Assembly: GCA_025758045.1 (NCBI GenBank)
Contig: CP107208.1
Coordinates: 1,364,001 to 1,428,000 of the forward strand
Direction of reading: 5' to 3'
Length of the DNA stretch: 64,000 bases
DNA from: Oscillospiraceae bacterium
Lineage (GTDB): Bacteria; Bacillota; Clostridia; Oscillospirales; Ruminococcaceae
The notes under the pieces are model-generated. The model was not told where the DNA came from and ran no database searches. It worked only from the letters and a program-made list of their open reading frames with translations. The first letter of the stretch is position 1. Each line of letters opens with the position of its first letter. The translations under genes were made by a program, and so were the position numbers. Below are positions 24,424 through 33,362 of the stretch, in pieces.

Positions 24424-25770
24424 ATGGCATTTACCAATCCGTATCTGCAGCGCGTCTATGACGACCTGGCAAAGCGTAACCCCGAACAGAAAGAATTCCT
24501 GCAGGCTGTTGAGGAAGTCCTCGAGAGCCTGGAGCCCGTTGTGGCTGCCCACCCCGAGTACGAGAAGGCCGGCCTGATCGAGCGCCTTGTCGAGCCTGAG
24601 CGCATCATCATGTTCCGTGTGCCCTGGGTCGATGACGCTGGCAAGGTCCAGGTCAACCGCGGTTACCGTGTGCAGTTCAACTCTGCCATCGGTCCCTACA
24701 AGGGCGGCCTGCGTTTCCATCCTTCTGTCAACCTGTCTATCCTGAAGTTCCTGGGCTTTGAGCAGTGCTTCAAGAACAGCCTGACCAGCCTGCCCATGGG
24801 CGGCGGCAAAGGCGGCGCTGACTTTGACCCCCACGGCAAGTCTGATGCCGAGGTCATGCGTTTCTGCCAGAGCTTTATGACCGAGCTGTACCGCCACATC
24901 GGCCCCGACACCGACGTGCCCGCCGGTGATATTGGCGTTGGCGGCCGTGAGGTCGGCTACCTGTTTGGCCAGTACAAGCGCCTGAAGAACGAGTACACCG
25001 GCGTGCTGACCGGTAAGGGCATCCCCTTCGGCGGTTCTCTCGCCCGTACCGAGGCTACCGGCTACGGCCTGTGCTACTTTGCCAAGGAAATGCTGGCTGA
25101 TGCCGGCAAGAGCTTCGAGGGCCAGCGCGTGGTCATCTCCGGCTCCGGCAACGTGGCCATCTACGCCAACCAGAAGGCTACCCAGCTGGGCGGCAAGGTC
25201 ATTGCCATGTCTGACTCCAACGGTTACATCGTGGACGAGAACGGCATTGACTACAAGGTTATGAAGGAAATCAAAGAGGTCAAGCGTGCCCGCATCAAGA
25301 CCTACCTGGACTATGTCCCCACCGCTAAGTACGTCGAGGGCAGCCAGGGCATCTGGACCGTCCCCTGCGACATCGCCCTGCCCTGCGCCACCCAGAACGA
25401 ACTGCCCCTGGACGGTGCCGAGGCTCTGGTTGCCAACGGCTGCTATGCAGTAGCCGAGGGTGCCAACATGCCTTCTACCCCCGAGGCCATTGCTTACCTG
25501 CAGAGCCACGGCATCCTGTTTGCCCCGGCTAAGGCATCCAACGCCGGTGGTGTTGCTACCTCCGGCCTGGAGATGAGCCAGAACAGCCTGCGCCTGTCCT
25601 GGACTTTCGAGGAAGTGGATGAGCGCCTGCACAACATCATGGTCAACATCTATCACAGTGCTGCCGCCACTGCCGAAAAGTACGGCATGAAGGGCAACCT
25701 GGTCGCCGGTGCCAACATCGCCGGTTTCGAGAAGATCGCCTCCGCTATGATGAGCCAGGGTATTGTCTGA
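24424..25770 (+). CDS. gdhA: Glutamate dehydrogenase (hexameric, NADP-type)
   Basis: A 448-residue cytoplasmic enzyme joining ammonia and 2-oxoglutarate to glutamate. The active-site lysine stands in PMGGGKGGADFDP, with upstream substrate-binding YKGGLRFHPSVN; the Rossmann motif SGSGNVAIY begins the coenzyme domain. The full-length match to the approx. 445-residue clostridial/enterobacterial S_50_I class suggests NADP(H) use, although cofactor choice is not certain from sequence alone. Codon use is biased as in highly expressed genes. GGAG precedes the ATG and a clear terminator follows, so it is monocistronic, standing between two paralogous two-component operons. Confidence 0.97.
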   Translation: MAFTNPYLQRVYDDLAKRNPEQKEFLQAVEEVLESLEPVVAAHPEYEKAGLIERLVEPERIIMFRVPWVDDAGKVQVNRGYRVQFNSAIGPYKGGLRFHPSVNLSILKFLGFEQCFKNSLTSLPMGGGKGGADFDPHGKSDAEVMRFCQSFMTELYRHIGPDTDVPAGDIGVGGREVGYLFGQYKRLKNEYTGVLTGKGIPFGGSLARTEATGYGLCYFAKEMLADAGKSFEGQRVVISGSGNVAIYANQKATQLGGKVIAMSDSNGYIVDENGIDYKVMKEIKEVKRARIKTYLDYVPTAKYVEGSQGIWTVPCDIALPCATQNELPLDGAEALVANGCYAVAEGANMPSTPEAIAYLQSHGILFAPAKASNAGGVATSGLEMSQNSLRLSWTFEEVDERLHNIMVNIYHSAAATAEKYGMKGNLVAGANIAGFEKIASAMMSQGIV

Positions 25771-25793
25771 TAACCTGTAAAACCGCATAATTC

Positions 25794-25827
25794 AAAGGCC
25801 CGCCGTGGAAACACGACGGGCCTTTTT
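25794..25827 (+). terminator. Rho-independent terminator of gdhA
   Basis: AAAGGCCCGCCGTG pairs with CACGACGGGCCTTT plus further Ts. It can also end transcription from the opposite strand. Confidence 0.9.
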
Positions 25828-25850
25828 GTATCTGCTTTATTCTTTTACTC

Positions 25851-26624
25851 TTAGACAAAGGGATTGAGAAAAGCCGACATCATAACACCTCGATTGGTGG
25901 CGGTGCAGGCGTCCACGAGAGTGACCAGATTACTGGACGAATAATTGCGCTGGCCGCCGCCGATGTCAGTCCATTCCCCGGGAACCGTCAGCTTCAACTG
26001 GTCGCAGAAGCGGTCCTGCAGGGTCTCGAGGTCAACGGTGCTTTCGGGCAGGTCATCGTAGGAGATCGTCATGCTCAGGATGGGGCCATTGTTGGGCAGG
26101 TAACTGATAAAGATGGTGGCGTCCAGTGTAAGAGCGTTCTCCGGTGAGGCAACTTTCTCCGGCGTGACACTGCAATAGGTCAGTTGCAGTTGCTCTACAC
26201 CGGCCGCATCAGAGTAAAAAATACAGGTATGCAGACCAGTATAATGATAGTCGCCTCGTTCAGCAGTTTCAGCGGCTTCCGTGACATCGACCAAGGCGAG
26301 AAGTGCGTTCAGCTGTTCATCGCTCAGCAGACCACGGCGGTTCGCCTGCCGCAGCTTGCCAGACATTCGTGAATACTTTTGGGAATTTTCCTCACCGACC
26401 AGAAAATTATTGGATGCACTCAAAATCTTCTGACTATAGAGGGCACTTATGGTGGGGTCCAGCCGCTCTTCATCGGTCATTACACCAGCTACGGCAGGGC
26501 GGGTGAGGGCCGTGGTGTAGGCCTGCCGGTCCCGCGCCTGGGTCAGCAGCGGCGGCGCAGCCAACAGGGCGGCGCAAAAGGCGGCCGTCAGCCAAAAACG
26601 GGGGTCAATCGTCAGCTTCTTCAT
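25851..26624 (-). CDS. Exported protein coupled to second two-component system
   Basis: A 257-residue protein with one N-terminal hydrophobic segment (residues 12-28) and a soluble extracytoplasmic body. No family is recognised. It starts 20 bases inside the end of the histidine kinase gene, so it is translationally coupled to it. Its position mirrors that of the exported protein at 21915-22847 behind the other kinase, and the N-termini are alike (MKK/MKL, Pro-Arg, then an Ala-rich helix ending in PP/AP). It is therefore likely to be an accessory sensor or modulator of the kinase; the rest of the two sequences is not obviously alignable by eye. Confidence 0.75.
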   Translation of the reverse strand: MKKLTIDPRFWLTAAFCAALLAAPPLLTQARDRQAYTTALTRPAVAGVMTDEERLDPTISALYSQKILSASNNFLVGEENSQKYSRMSGKLRQANRRGLLSDEQLNALLALVDVTEAAETAERGDYHYTGLHTCIFYSDAAGVEQLQLTYCSVTPEKVASPENALTLDATIFISYLPNNGPILSMTISYDDLPESTVDLETLQDRFCDQLKLTVPGEWTDIGGGQRNYSSSNLVTLVDACTATNRGVMMSAFLNPFV

Positions 26625-27909
26625 GGGCGTACACCTCCTTGGGCAGGGTCAGGGCGACGGTGGTGCCTTCGCCCACGGTGCTGGTAAATTCCAGCTTGGC
26701 GCCAAAGGCGGCGGCAATGTCGGCGCAAAGGGCCAGCCCCACGCCGCTGCCGCCGTTGGCCCGGGCCCGGGCCTTGTCCACCCGGTAGAACGGCTCGGTC
26801 AGGTGGGGCAGGGCCTCGGGCGGGATGCCGCAGCCGGTGTCGGCTACCTCCAGCCGCCAGCGGTCCTCGGCGGGCAGGCAGCGCAGCGTAACCGTGCTGC
26901 CCGGTGCGCTGGCGTGGGCGGCGTTCAACACAAGGTTACGCAGCAGGTCTGCCAGTAGTACCCGGTCGGCCCGCACGGCGGCGTCCTCTGGGCAGGTCTT
27001 TTCGAGGGTCACGGGGCAATCGGGCAGACTGCGGGCCACATCCTCAAAGGCGGCGGCCACCGGCACGGCGGTCAGGGTCAGGGCTTCCTGCCGCAGGTCC
27101 TGCAGGCTGAGCAGCTGTTGGCTCAGGCTTTCCAGCCGGGTGGATTCATGGTAGATGGCATCGGCGGCGCGGCGCTGGTTTTCGGGCGGCAGTTCGCCGC
27201 CGCGCAGTAAGTCGGCGTAGCCGATCATACTGGTCAGGGGCGTTTTCAGCTCATGGGTCAGGTCGGCCACAAAGCGGCTTTGGCGGTCGTTCAGCTGCTG
27301 CAGGGCAGTGGTGTGGTGGACCATCAACAGTGCCGCCAGCGTCAGTACGGCCTGCAGCAAGAACCACTGGCGCAGTGTGGCGGTGCGGACCGCGTAGGCC
27401 GAGCTGGTATCCAGCGCTGTGACCATCCAGACCCAGACGCGCTGACCGCTGGCCCCGGCGACTTGATCGCAGAGCAGCAATGTTTGCCCGCAAAGGCGCA
27501 TCGTGGTTGTGTCGGCGTCTTTCAGTGCGGCCAATTCACTTTCGGGGATGGTGTCGGGCAGCTTGGAGTAGATGACCCGGCCGGTCTGGTCCAGCAGGGC
27601 AAAGGTGCAGGGGATCGACCCCACGATCAGCCGCTGGCGGTCAAAATACAGCTGCCCGGCAAAGGCTTTGTCACTGGCGTTGACATAGCGGGTGCCGCTG
27701 TCGTCCGCCAGGATCATGTGGGGCGAGTCGTCGGCCTTGACTTCCTGCAGGGTGTCGGCATAGCCGAACAGATTGCGCTGGTGCTGCAGTACGGCCTGAT
27801 CGGCCAAGGTATCCAGCGCGGCGGTGAACTGGCGGTCCGCCAGCCACTCGCCCACCAGTGCCAGCACCAGCGAAAAGCCGCAGACAGCAAGGGCGAGGGA
27901 GCGTTTCAT
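26605..27909 (-). CDS. Sensor histidine kinase (partner of 27973 regulator)
   Basis: A 434-residue membrane kinase with TM1 at about residues 4-22, an extracytoplasmic domain of about 160 residues, TM2 near 187-205, then HisKA with His219 (ADLTHELKTPLTSMIGY) and HATPase_c (NLVLNAAHAS; DTGCGIP; GGSGVGLALC). Unlike its paralogue at 20572 it lacks a clear HAMP domain between TM2 and HisKA. The C-terminal ends of the two kinases share LTEPFYRVDKARAR-like and LPKEV segments, showing common descent. AGGAGG precedes the start. Confidence 0.93.
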   Translation of the reverse strand: MKRSLALAVCGFSLVLALVGEWLADRQFTAALDTLADQAVLQHQRNLFGYADTLQEVKADDSPHMILADDSGTRYVNASDKAFAGQLYFDRQRLIVGSIPCTFALLDQTGRVIYSKLPDTIPESELAALKDADTTTMRLCGQTLLLCDQVAGASGQRVWVWMVTALDTSSAYAVRTATLRQWFLLQAVLTLAALLMVHHTTALQQLNDRQSRFVADLTHELKTPLTSMIGYADLLRGGELPPENQRRAADAIYHESTRLESLSQQLLSLQDLRQEALTLTAVPVAAAFEDVARSLPDCPVTLEKTCPEDAAVRADRVLLADLLRNLVLNAAHASAPGSTVTLRCLPAEDRWRLEVADTGCGIPPEALPHLTEPFYRVDKARARANGGSGVGLALCADIAAAFGAKLEFTSTVGEGTTVALTLPKEVYAHEEADD

Positions 27910-27972
27910 GGGGGCCTCCTTTCTAAGGTGGTAGAGGGCTTTGACGGCCCCCTCTGGGGAGCCTTTTAGGGG

Positions 27973-28626
27973 CTACGGCAATAACTTGTACCCTACCTTG
28001 GGTACGGTCACGATTTTATCATCCCAGTGCAGTTTTTTGCGCAGGCGGTGGATGTGGATGTCTACCGTGCGCGGCCCGGCATTGCTGTCCAGGCCCCAGA
28101 CTCGCTCATACAGGGCCTCGCGGTAGAGCAGCTGCCCCCGGGCACGGACAAGGGCCAGCAGCAGATCAAACTCCCGGGGCGTCAGCTCTACGCGGGTGCC
28201 GTTTTGGGTGACGATGTGGTTGTCCGGGTCGATGACGGCATCGAAAGCTTGCAGTGTGGCGGCCCGGCGGCCGGTGTGGCGCAGCAGGCCTTCCACCCGG
28301 GCCAGCAGCTCCGGCGGGGCAAAGGGCTTGACGATGTAGTCATACGCGCCCAGCCGCAGCCCGCGCACCCGGTCCTCCACCGTGGCTTTGGCCGTTAAAA
28401 AGATGACCGGCGTGCCCGTAGGGGCAATGTAGTCCATCAGGGTAAAGCCGTCCACGCCGGGCAGCATCACGTCCAGCAGAATAAGGTCGAACAGCGTGGA
28501 CTCCAGCAGGTTGGCGGCTTCGTTGCCGGTGTGTGCCTTGATGAGCGGCTGGCCCAGGGGTTCCAGCGTCATTTCAATTAAGTCGGCAATGGCGGGCTCG
28601 TCCTCGACAATTAAGATAGGCCGCAT
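27973..28626 (-). CDS. OmpR/PhoB-family response regulator
   Basis: A 217-residue regulator, the same length as its paralogue at 19878. The receiver domain shows VEDEP, Asp52 in LLDVMLPG, FLTAKA and VKPF; the winged-helix domain includes ELTPREFDLLLAL and RTVDIHIHRLRKKL. I start it at 28626, nine bases behind GGAAGGAG; an ATG at 28635 lies too close to that site and the longest frame (28668) is upstream of it. It heads an operon reading leftward into the kinase (63-base gap) and the exported protein. The gap holds a partial GGGGAGCC palindrome of the interspersed repeat type. Confidence 0.94.
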   Translation of the reverse strand: MRPILIVEDEPAIADLIEMTLEPLGQPLIKAHTGNEAANLLESTLFDLILLDVMLPGVDGFTLMDYIAPTGTPVIFLTAKATVEDRVRGLRLGAYDYIVKPFAPPELLARVEGLLRHTGRRAATLQAFDAVIDPDNHIVTQNGTRVELTPREFDLLLALVRARGQLLYREALYERVWGLDSNAGPRTVDIHIHRLRKKLHWDDKIVTVPKVGYKLLP

Positions 28627-28711
28627 GGCGGGCATCTCCTTCCTTTGGATTTGACACCAGTATAGCACAGGCGTTTTTCAAAATCATTTCTAAATGAGAA
28701 ATAGTGCAAAC

Positions 28712-28857
28712 AAAAAGGCCCCCTTGTGTAAGGGGGCTGCCTGCGCGTAAGCGCAGACTGGGGGATTGTGACCTTGCGGGGCAAACCGACTTGCCAGGTA
28801 AACGGAACGATCCCTCAGTCACCGTCGGTGACATATCCCTTTGCACAAGGGAGCCTT
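28712..28857. repeat. Interspersed palindromic repeat, copy C
   Basis: Ends AAAAAGGCCCCCTTGTG and CACAAGGGAGCCTTT are complementary; the interior contains GCGCGTAAGCGC and GTCACCGTCGGTGAC hairpins. It belongs to the same architecture class as copies A and B but with a different interior, and lies between the divergent regulator promoter and the end of the GTPase-nuclease gene. Confidence 0.75.
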
Positions 28858-28868
28858 TAAGCGGTGCG

Positions 28869-31505
28869 TCAATTCTGCAAAAACTCTCGTATTTCCTTTT
28901 CTACTGCGGCTACTTCCTCGGCGAAAGCGCGGGCGGAGACGCGCAGGGCACCGTTGCCCAGCACGATGATCTGCTCGGCACCGTCGCTGCTCACCACGCG
29001 GGTGCGGTGGTCCTTGGCCAGCTCGTGGGTGGTGCGCTCGATGTACATGTCGGCGGTCTCGGCCTCCTGGGTGTAGACTACGTACAGGTTGTGGTGCTTT
29101 TCTACTTCCCGCGTGCCGCCGCGTACTTTGTAAGCGTCAAATACCAAGATGGGCACGCAGCGCTTGTACCCGGCGTAGTTGCACAAAATGTCCATCAGGC
29201 GGCGGCGGGCGGCATCCAGGTTCGTCTCGGCCATTTTGCGCAATTCATCCCAGGCAAAAATCACGTTGTAGCCGTCCACCAGCAGGTAGTCCGGCCCGGT
29301 GGGTTGGGGCTTGGCAGGGGCGGAAGAAGTCACCACCGGGGCCGGGCGGGTGTGCATGGCGGTGCGGGCGGCTTTGCCGTCGTTATCCGCCCCGGCGGGC
29401 TGGCCACGGCGCTTGATCTTGCCATAGGTGCGCTCAAAAATCGCCAGCAGTTCCTTGTCCTGCTCCAGCGTGCCCCGGTAGGCGGCCGCGCGGCGGCGGG
29501 CGTTGTTGGCCTGTACTTCCTCGTCCTCATCGGCGGCATCGGTGTTCACCCCGGCGGGGCTGTCCAGGCGGCGGGCAAGCCCGCTGTCCACATGGGCCTT
29601 GGCAGGCACCTCATCCCAGCGGACGAGATACCCCGCGCCGTGGCTGCAAAAGACCGAGTCGGCCGGGTTCTCCACGTCGGCGTCCGGGTCGTAGCCAAAG
29701 TCAGCCAGCACTTCGTCGGCGTTGTGGCAGGCATCGTACCCGGCGGGCAGCACAGACCAGCGGCCCAGGCCGTGGGTGTAGGCGGCAATTTCCCGGGCAT
29801 AGCCCCGGGCAGTGGCTACCGGCAGGCGGCCGGTCAGGGTCACGGTGTCGCCCTGGGCGAGGGGAGGCTCAAAGCTGCCGCACATCCGCTGCACATCGGC
29901 CATGGCGCGGCCCAGGCAATCGACGGGCAGCTCCAGCGTGAACTCATACCACGGCTCCAACAATTGCACGGCGTTTTTGGCTTCGGCCATCCGCAGGCCC
30001 TGGCGCACGGCGCGGTAGGTGGCCTGGCGGAAGTCCCCGCCCTCGGTGTGCTTTTGGTGGGCGCGGCCTGCAGCGAGCGTGATCTTCACATCGGTCAGCG
30101 GCGCACCGATCAGCACGCCGGGATGGGTGCGCTCGGCCAGATGGGTCAGCACCAGGCGCTGCCAGTTTTCGGCCAGACTATCCGGCGGGCAGTCCGCTGC
30201 CAGCTGCACGCCGCTGCCCCGGAGGCCGGGCTCCAGCAGCAGGTGCACCTCGGCATAATGGCGCAGAGGCTCGTAGTGGCCGATGCCCTCGACGGCAGCG
30301 GTGAGGGTCTCTTTGTACAAAATGCCGCCCTCGCTGAAGGTGACGGTCAGCTTGAACCGCTCCTGCAGGATGTTCTGCAAAATTTCCAGCTGCACTTCGC
30401 CCATCAGCTGCACATGCACCTCGGCCAGATCGGCGCGCCAGGCCACATGCAGCTGCGGGTCCTCGTCCTCCAGGGTTTGCAGCGCTCTTAACACGGTGTG
30501 GGGGTCGGCGTCGGGGCAATCCACCCGGTAGTTCAGCACCGGCTCCAGCAGTGGGGCGCTGGCGTCGGCCTCGGCCCCCAGGCCTTGGCCGGGGCGGGTG
30601 TTGGCGGGGCCGGTCACGGCCACCACGGTGCCGGGCAGGCACTCGCTGACCAGCCGGAACTTGCCGCCGCTGTACAGGCGAAGGGTGTCGGCCTTTTCGC
30701 CGCCCGGCAGCGTATCTTTTACGTGCAGCACACCGCCGGTTACTTTCAGCCAGCTCAGGCGGGTGCCAGCATCCTCGCTGACTTTGAACACCCGTGCGCC
30801 GAATTCGCCCCAGGCGTGGGGCATCCGGGTCAGGGATTGCAGACCATGCAGCAGGCCATCCAGGCCGTCCAGCCGCAGGGCTGCGCCAAAAAAGCAGGGG
30901 AACACCTGCCGCCGCGCAATAGCCATCAGCAGAGTCTCGCGGCTGGGAATACCGCTGGCCAGCACTTCCTCCATCAGCGGTTCGCTGCACAGGGCCAGGG
31001 CCTCGGGGTCCGGCACGGTGGTGAAATCCACACAGCCATCCCCGAACCGCCCACGCAGCTCCCGTAGGCGCACGGCGGCATCCGCCCCGGGCAGGTCCAT
31101 CTTGTTGACGAAGATAAAGGTAGGTACGCGGTAACGTGCCAGCAGCTTCCACAGCGTTTCGGTGTGGGCCTGCACGCCGTCGGTGCCGCTGATGACCAGC
31201 ACCGCGTAATCCAGCACTTGCAAAGCGCGCTCGGCCTCGGCGGAAAAATCCACGTGGCCGGGGGTGTCCAGCAGGGTCAGGGTGGTCTCCTCGGCGTCCG
31301 GCAGGGCAGGCAGCGTCAGCATGGCCTGCTTGGAGAAAATGGTAATGCCCCGGGCGCGCTCCTGGGCGTCGGTGTCCAGAAAGGCATCCTTATGGTCCAC
31401 CCGGCCCAGCTTGCGCAGCACACCGGCACGGTAGAGCAGACCCTCGGCCAGGGTGGTTTTGCCGCTGTCCACGTGGGCCAGCAGACCGATGACGAGTCGT
31501 TTCAT
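28869..31505 (-). CDS. TetM/EF-G-like GTPase fused to Rae1/YacP-type NYN nuclease
   Basis: An 878-residue fusion. Residues 1-660 are a translational GTPase of the ribosomal-protection type: G1 AHVDSGKTT (10-18), switch region RARGIT, G3 DTPGH, G4 NKMD, then domains II-V including an EGGDFRQATYRAV stretch resembling Tet(M) domain IV. A charged linker (about 660-735) leads to a complete NYN/PIN-like domain (736-878): DYLLVDGYNVIFAW, VFDAYKV, QEAETADMYIE, VVSSDGAEQ, which is the YacP/Rae1 pattern with its acidic metal ligands. B. subtilis Rae1 cleaves mRNA in the ribosomal A site, where EF-G-like factors bind. The fusion therefore suggests GTPase-driven delivery of an RNase to ribosomes; that coupling, and any tetracycline resistance, are inference. 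No intact operon partner is present. Confidence 0.9.
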   Translation of the reverse strand: MKRLVIGLLAHVDSGKTTLAEGLLYRAGVLRKLGRVDHKDAFLDTDAQERARGITIFSKQAMLTLPALPDAEETTLTLLDTPGHVDFSAEAERALQVLDYAVLVISGTDGVQAHTETLWKLLARYRVPTFIFVNKMDLPGADAAVRLRELRGRFGDGCVDFTTVPDPEALALCSEPLMEEVLASGIPSRETLLMAIARRQVFPCFFGAALRLDGLDGLLHGLQSLTRMPHAWGEFGARVFKVSEDAGTRLSWLKVTGGVLHVKDTLPGGEKADTLRLYSGGKFRLVSECLPGTVVAVTGPANTRPGQGLGAEADASAPLLEPVLNYRVDCPDADPHTVLRALQTLEDEDPQLHVAWRADLAEVHVQLMGEVQLEILQNILQERFKLTVTFSEGGILYKETLTAAVEGIGHYEPLRHYAEVHLLLEPGLRGSGVQLAADCPPDSLAENWQRLVLTHLAERTHPGVLIGAPLTDVKITLAAGRAHQKHTEGGDFRQATYRAVRQGLRMAEAKNAVQLLEPWYEFTLELPVDCLGRAMADVQRMCGSFEPPLAQGDTVTLTGRLPVATARGYAREIAAYTHGLGRWSVLPAGYDACHNADEVLADFGYDPDADVENPADSVFCSHGAGYLVRWDEVPAKAHVDSGLARRLDSPAGVNTDAADEDEEVQANNARRRAAAYRGTLEQDKELLAIFERTYGKIKRRGQPAGADNDGKAARTAMHTRPAPVVTSSAPAKPQPTGPDYLLVDGYNVIFAWDELRKMAETNLDAARRRLMDILCNYAGYKRCVPILVFDAYKVRGGTREVEKHHNLYVVYTQEAETADMYIERTTHELAKDHRTRVVSSDGAEQIIVLGNGALRVSARAFAEEVAAVEKEIREFLQN

Positions 31506-31559
31506 TTATACAAACTCCTTAGAGAAAAACTTTCTGCAATCCTGAATGAGAGCTTTATC

Positions 31560-31655
31560 GAAGGCTCTCTCCCTCCGTCTGCGCTGTCGCGCAGCCACCG
31601 CTCCCCTTCTGACGCTTCGCGCCACCTCCCCCGTATCGGGGGAGGCTGTCTCGCA
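31560..31655. repeat. Interspersed palindromic repeat, copy D
   Basis: Contains CTCTCCCTCCGTC, CTGCGCTGTCGCGCAG and CCTCCCCCGTATCGGGGGAGG hairpins. It resembles one arm of the family seen at 387-524 and 54757-54936. Confidence 0.6.
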
Positions 31656-31676
31656 GAGGGCGGCTTGTGTGTGGGA

Positions 31677-31706
31677 CAAAAAACGCCACCGCGGTGTGCG
31701 ATGGCG
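31677..31706 (-). terminator. Rho-independent terminator (minus strand)
   Basis: On the minus strand CGCCA..TGGCG with an inner stem is followed by TTTTTT. It ends the GT26 fusion gene. Confidence 0.75.
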
Positions 31707-31712
31707 ATAGGG

Positions 31713-33233
31713 TCATTGTTTCCAGGTCCACCACAGGTATTTGATGTTGGTGGTCAGGTAGCGCTTAAACAGGCGCTTGGGGTCCTGCATCAGGCGGTAC
31801 AGCCATTCCAGGTTGTGGCGCTGCATCCACATGGGGGCGCGGCGGATGTTGCCGGCTTCGTAGTCGAAAGCGGCACCCACACCCACCATCACGGCCTGTA
31901 CCTTGTCCTCGTGGGCGGCCATCCAGCGCTCCTGCTTGGGGGCACCCAGGCCGACCCAGACGAAATCCGGCTTTGTCTCGTTGATGCGGCGGATGACGGC
32001 GGCGTCCTCCTCAGGCGTGAGGGGACGGAACGGCGGCGAGTACATGCCGGCAATCACCGCGCCGGGGTAGTTCTTCTCAATAGTTGCCTTTAAAATATCC
32101 AGCGTTTCCTGCGTAGAGCCGTAGAAATAGTGGCGGTAGTGCTTGCCCGCGCTCTCTTTCAACATCTCTTTCATCAGGTCGGGGCCGGTCACGCGGGCGG
32201 CGTCCACATAGCCCTGCTCGCGGCTGAATTTGGACAGCGGGCCGCCGTCCGGAAGGGCCATTACGGCGCCGTTCTGCACGGCCTGGTAGGTGGGGTCGTC
32301 GTGGGCGGTCACAGTGGTGTGGACGTTGGCCACGCAGATGTATTTGCCGCGCCAATCCTCCAGCTTTTCCTCCAGTAGACGGACGGTCTTTTCCATGTCG
32401 GTGACAACGATATTTACGCCCATGATCTCGCAGGTGTTCAGCAGGCGCAGGTCCACGAACCGCATGCCGCCCAGGGTGCTGATCTCGGTGCGGGAGCTGA
32501 CGTAATCATTGTACACCGGCACTGCGGTTACCCGCAGGTGGAAGTTGTCGGCCAGCATCATAATGCGCTGGGTAGTAGCTACATCCTGCACATCCTGAGC
32601 CAGTACGATCATATCGACCTTGTGGGTCTGCAGCAGTTCGTACAGGCTGTCCACGGTACCCAGATAAGCGGGAAGACCCTCGCGGGGGGCGGCGTCCAGG
32701 TAGCCCACATACTGCATGGCGGTGCTTCCGCGGCCCTCGATCACATCGCGGAAGAAGCGGTGAGCCAGCTGCCCGCCGCCGATGAGCAGCGCCCGGGGCA
32801 CGATGTCGTGCTTACGCACGTAAGCATCCGCCAGCCTGTCAAACACCAGCCGCTTGAGGTAGATCATAATGACCGACAGCAGGTAATAATATACCAGCAG
32901 CAGGCGGGAAAGCTGGCTGACGCGGAACACGTAAAACGCAGTAGCCATCAGCGCCAGGCCCATCAGGCTGGTCAGCGCGATAAGAAAAAGCTGCTTGATG
33001 CTGTTGCGCAGGTGCAGTGTGCGGTAGCTGCCCAGCACGGCGTTACAGCCTACGATCACCAGCGCATACAGGGCCGAAATGGGCAGGAACGTCCAGATGT
33101 CCCACATAAAGAACTGGCTGCCCATGGGTGTGTAGCTGCGCAGCCAGCCGGCAAAGATGAAAGTAAGGATCAGCAGCAGAAACTCGAAAGCGGCGTTTGC
33201 AAACCGCAGAAATTTGGATTTGTGATAATGCAT
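31713..33233 (-). CDS. CpsE/WbaP-like membrane-Rossmann region fused to GT26 glycosyltransferase
   Basis: A 506-residue protein started at 33233 behind GGAGG. Residues 10-130 form about four membrane helices, and 147-265 a Rossmann-like CoA_binding_3 region (RALLIGGGQLAHRFF), together like the N-terminal half of polyprenyl-phosphate sugar-1-phosphate transferases. The catalytic Bac_transf domain that normally follows is absent. Instead residues 272-500 are a WecG/TagA/CpsF (GT26) domain: NVHTTVTAHDDP, LPDGGPLSK, FYGSTQETLD, VGLGAPKQERW, GVGAAFDYEAGNIRRAP. GT26 enzymes add the second sugar, often ManNAc(A), to an undecaprenyl-linked acceptor in teichoic acid or capsule synthesis. The fusion would tether that step to the membrane. 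No other glycan genes are adjacent. Confidence 0.87.
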   Translation of the reverse strand: MHYHKSKFLRFANAAFEFLLLILTFIFAGWLRSYTPMGSQFFMWDIWTFLPISALYALVIVGCNAVLGSYRTLHLRNSIKQLFLIALTSLMGLALMATAFYVFRVSQLSRLLLVYYYLLSVIMIYLKRLVFDRLADAYVRKHDIVPRALLIGGGQLAHRFFRDVIEGRGSTAMQYVGYLDAAPREGLPAYLGTVDSLYELLQTHKVDMIVLAQDVQDVATTQRIMMLADNFHLRVTAVPVYNDYVSSRTEISTLGGMRFVDLRLLNTCEIMGVNIVVTDMEKTVRLLEEKLEDWRGKYICVANVHTTVTAHDDPTYQAVQNGAVMALPDGGPLSKFSREQGYVDAARVTGPDLMKEMLKESAGKHYRHYFYGSTQETLDILKATIEKNYPGAVIAGMYSPPFRPLTPEEDAAVIRRINETKPDFVWVGLGAPKQERWMAAHEDKVQAVMVGVGAAFDYEAGNIRRAPMWMQRHNLEWLYRLMQDPKRLFKRYLTTNIKYLWWTWKQ

Positions 33234-33322
33234 GCAGGACCTCCGTTGTCCAGGCTGTCGGTTACAGGGATACAACCATTCATTTTATAATAACATTATA
33301 AGGCTGCTTTTTCAATAGAAAA

Positions 33323-33352
33323 ATGGCTGCTCCTGGCAAAAGGGGCAGCCAT
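33323..33352 (-). terminator. Rho-independent terminator of glpK (minus strand)
   Basis: ATGGCTGCTCC and GGGGCAGCCAT pair; on the minus strand the stem is followed by TTTTTC. Confidence 0.8.
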
Positions 33353-33362
33353 GGGGTGTGCA

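Noticed and set aside
28704..30491. 595-residue + strand open frame opposite the GTPase-nuclease
   Set aside because: GC-rich antisense shadow; the minus strand contains all G motifs and the NYN domain.
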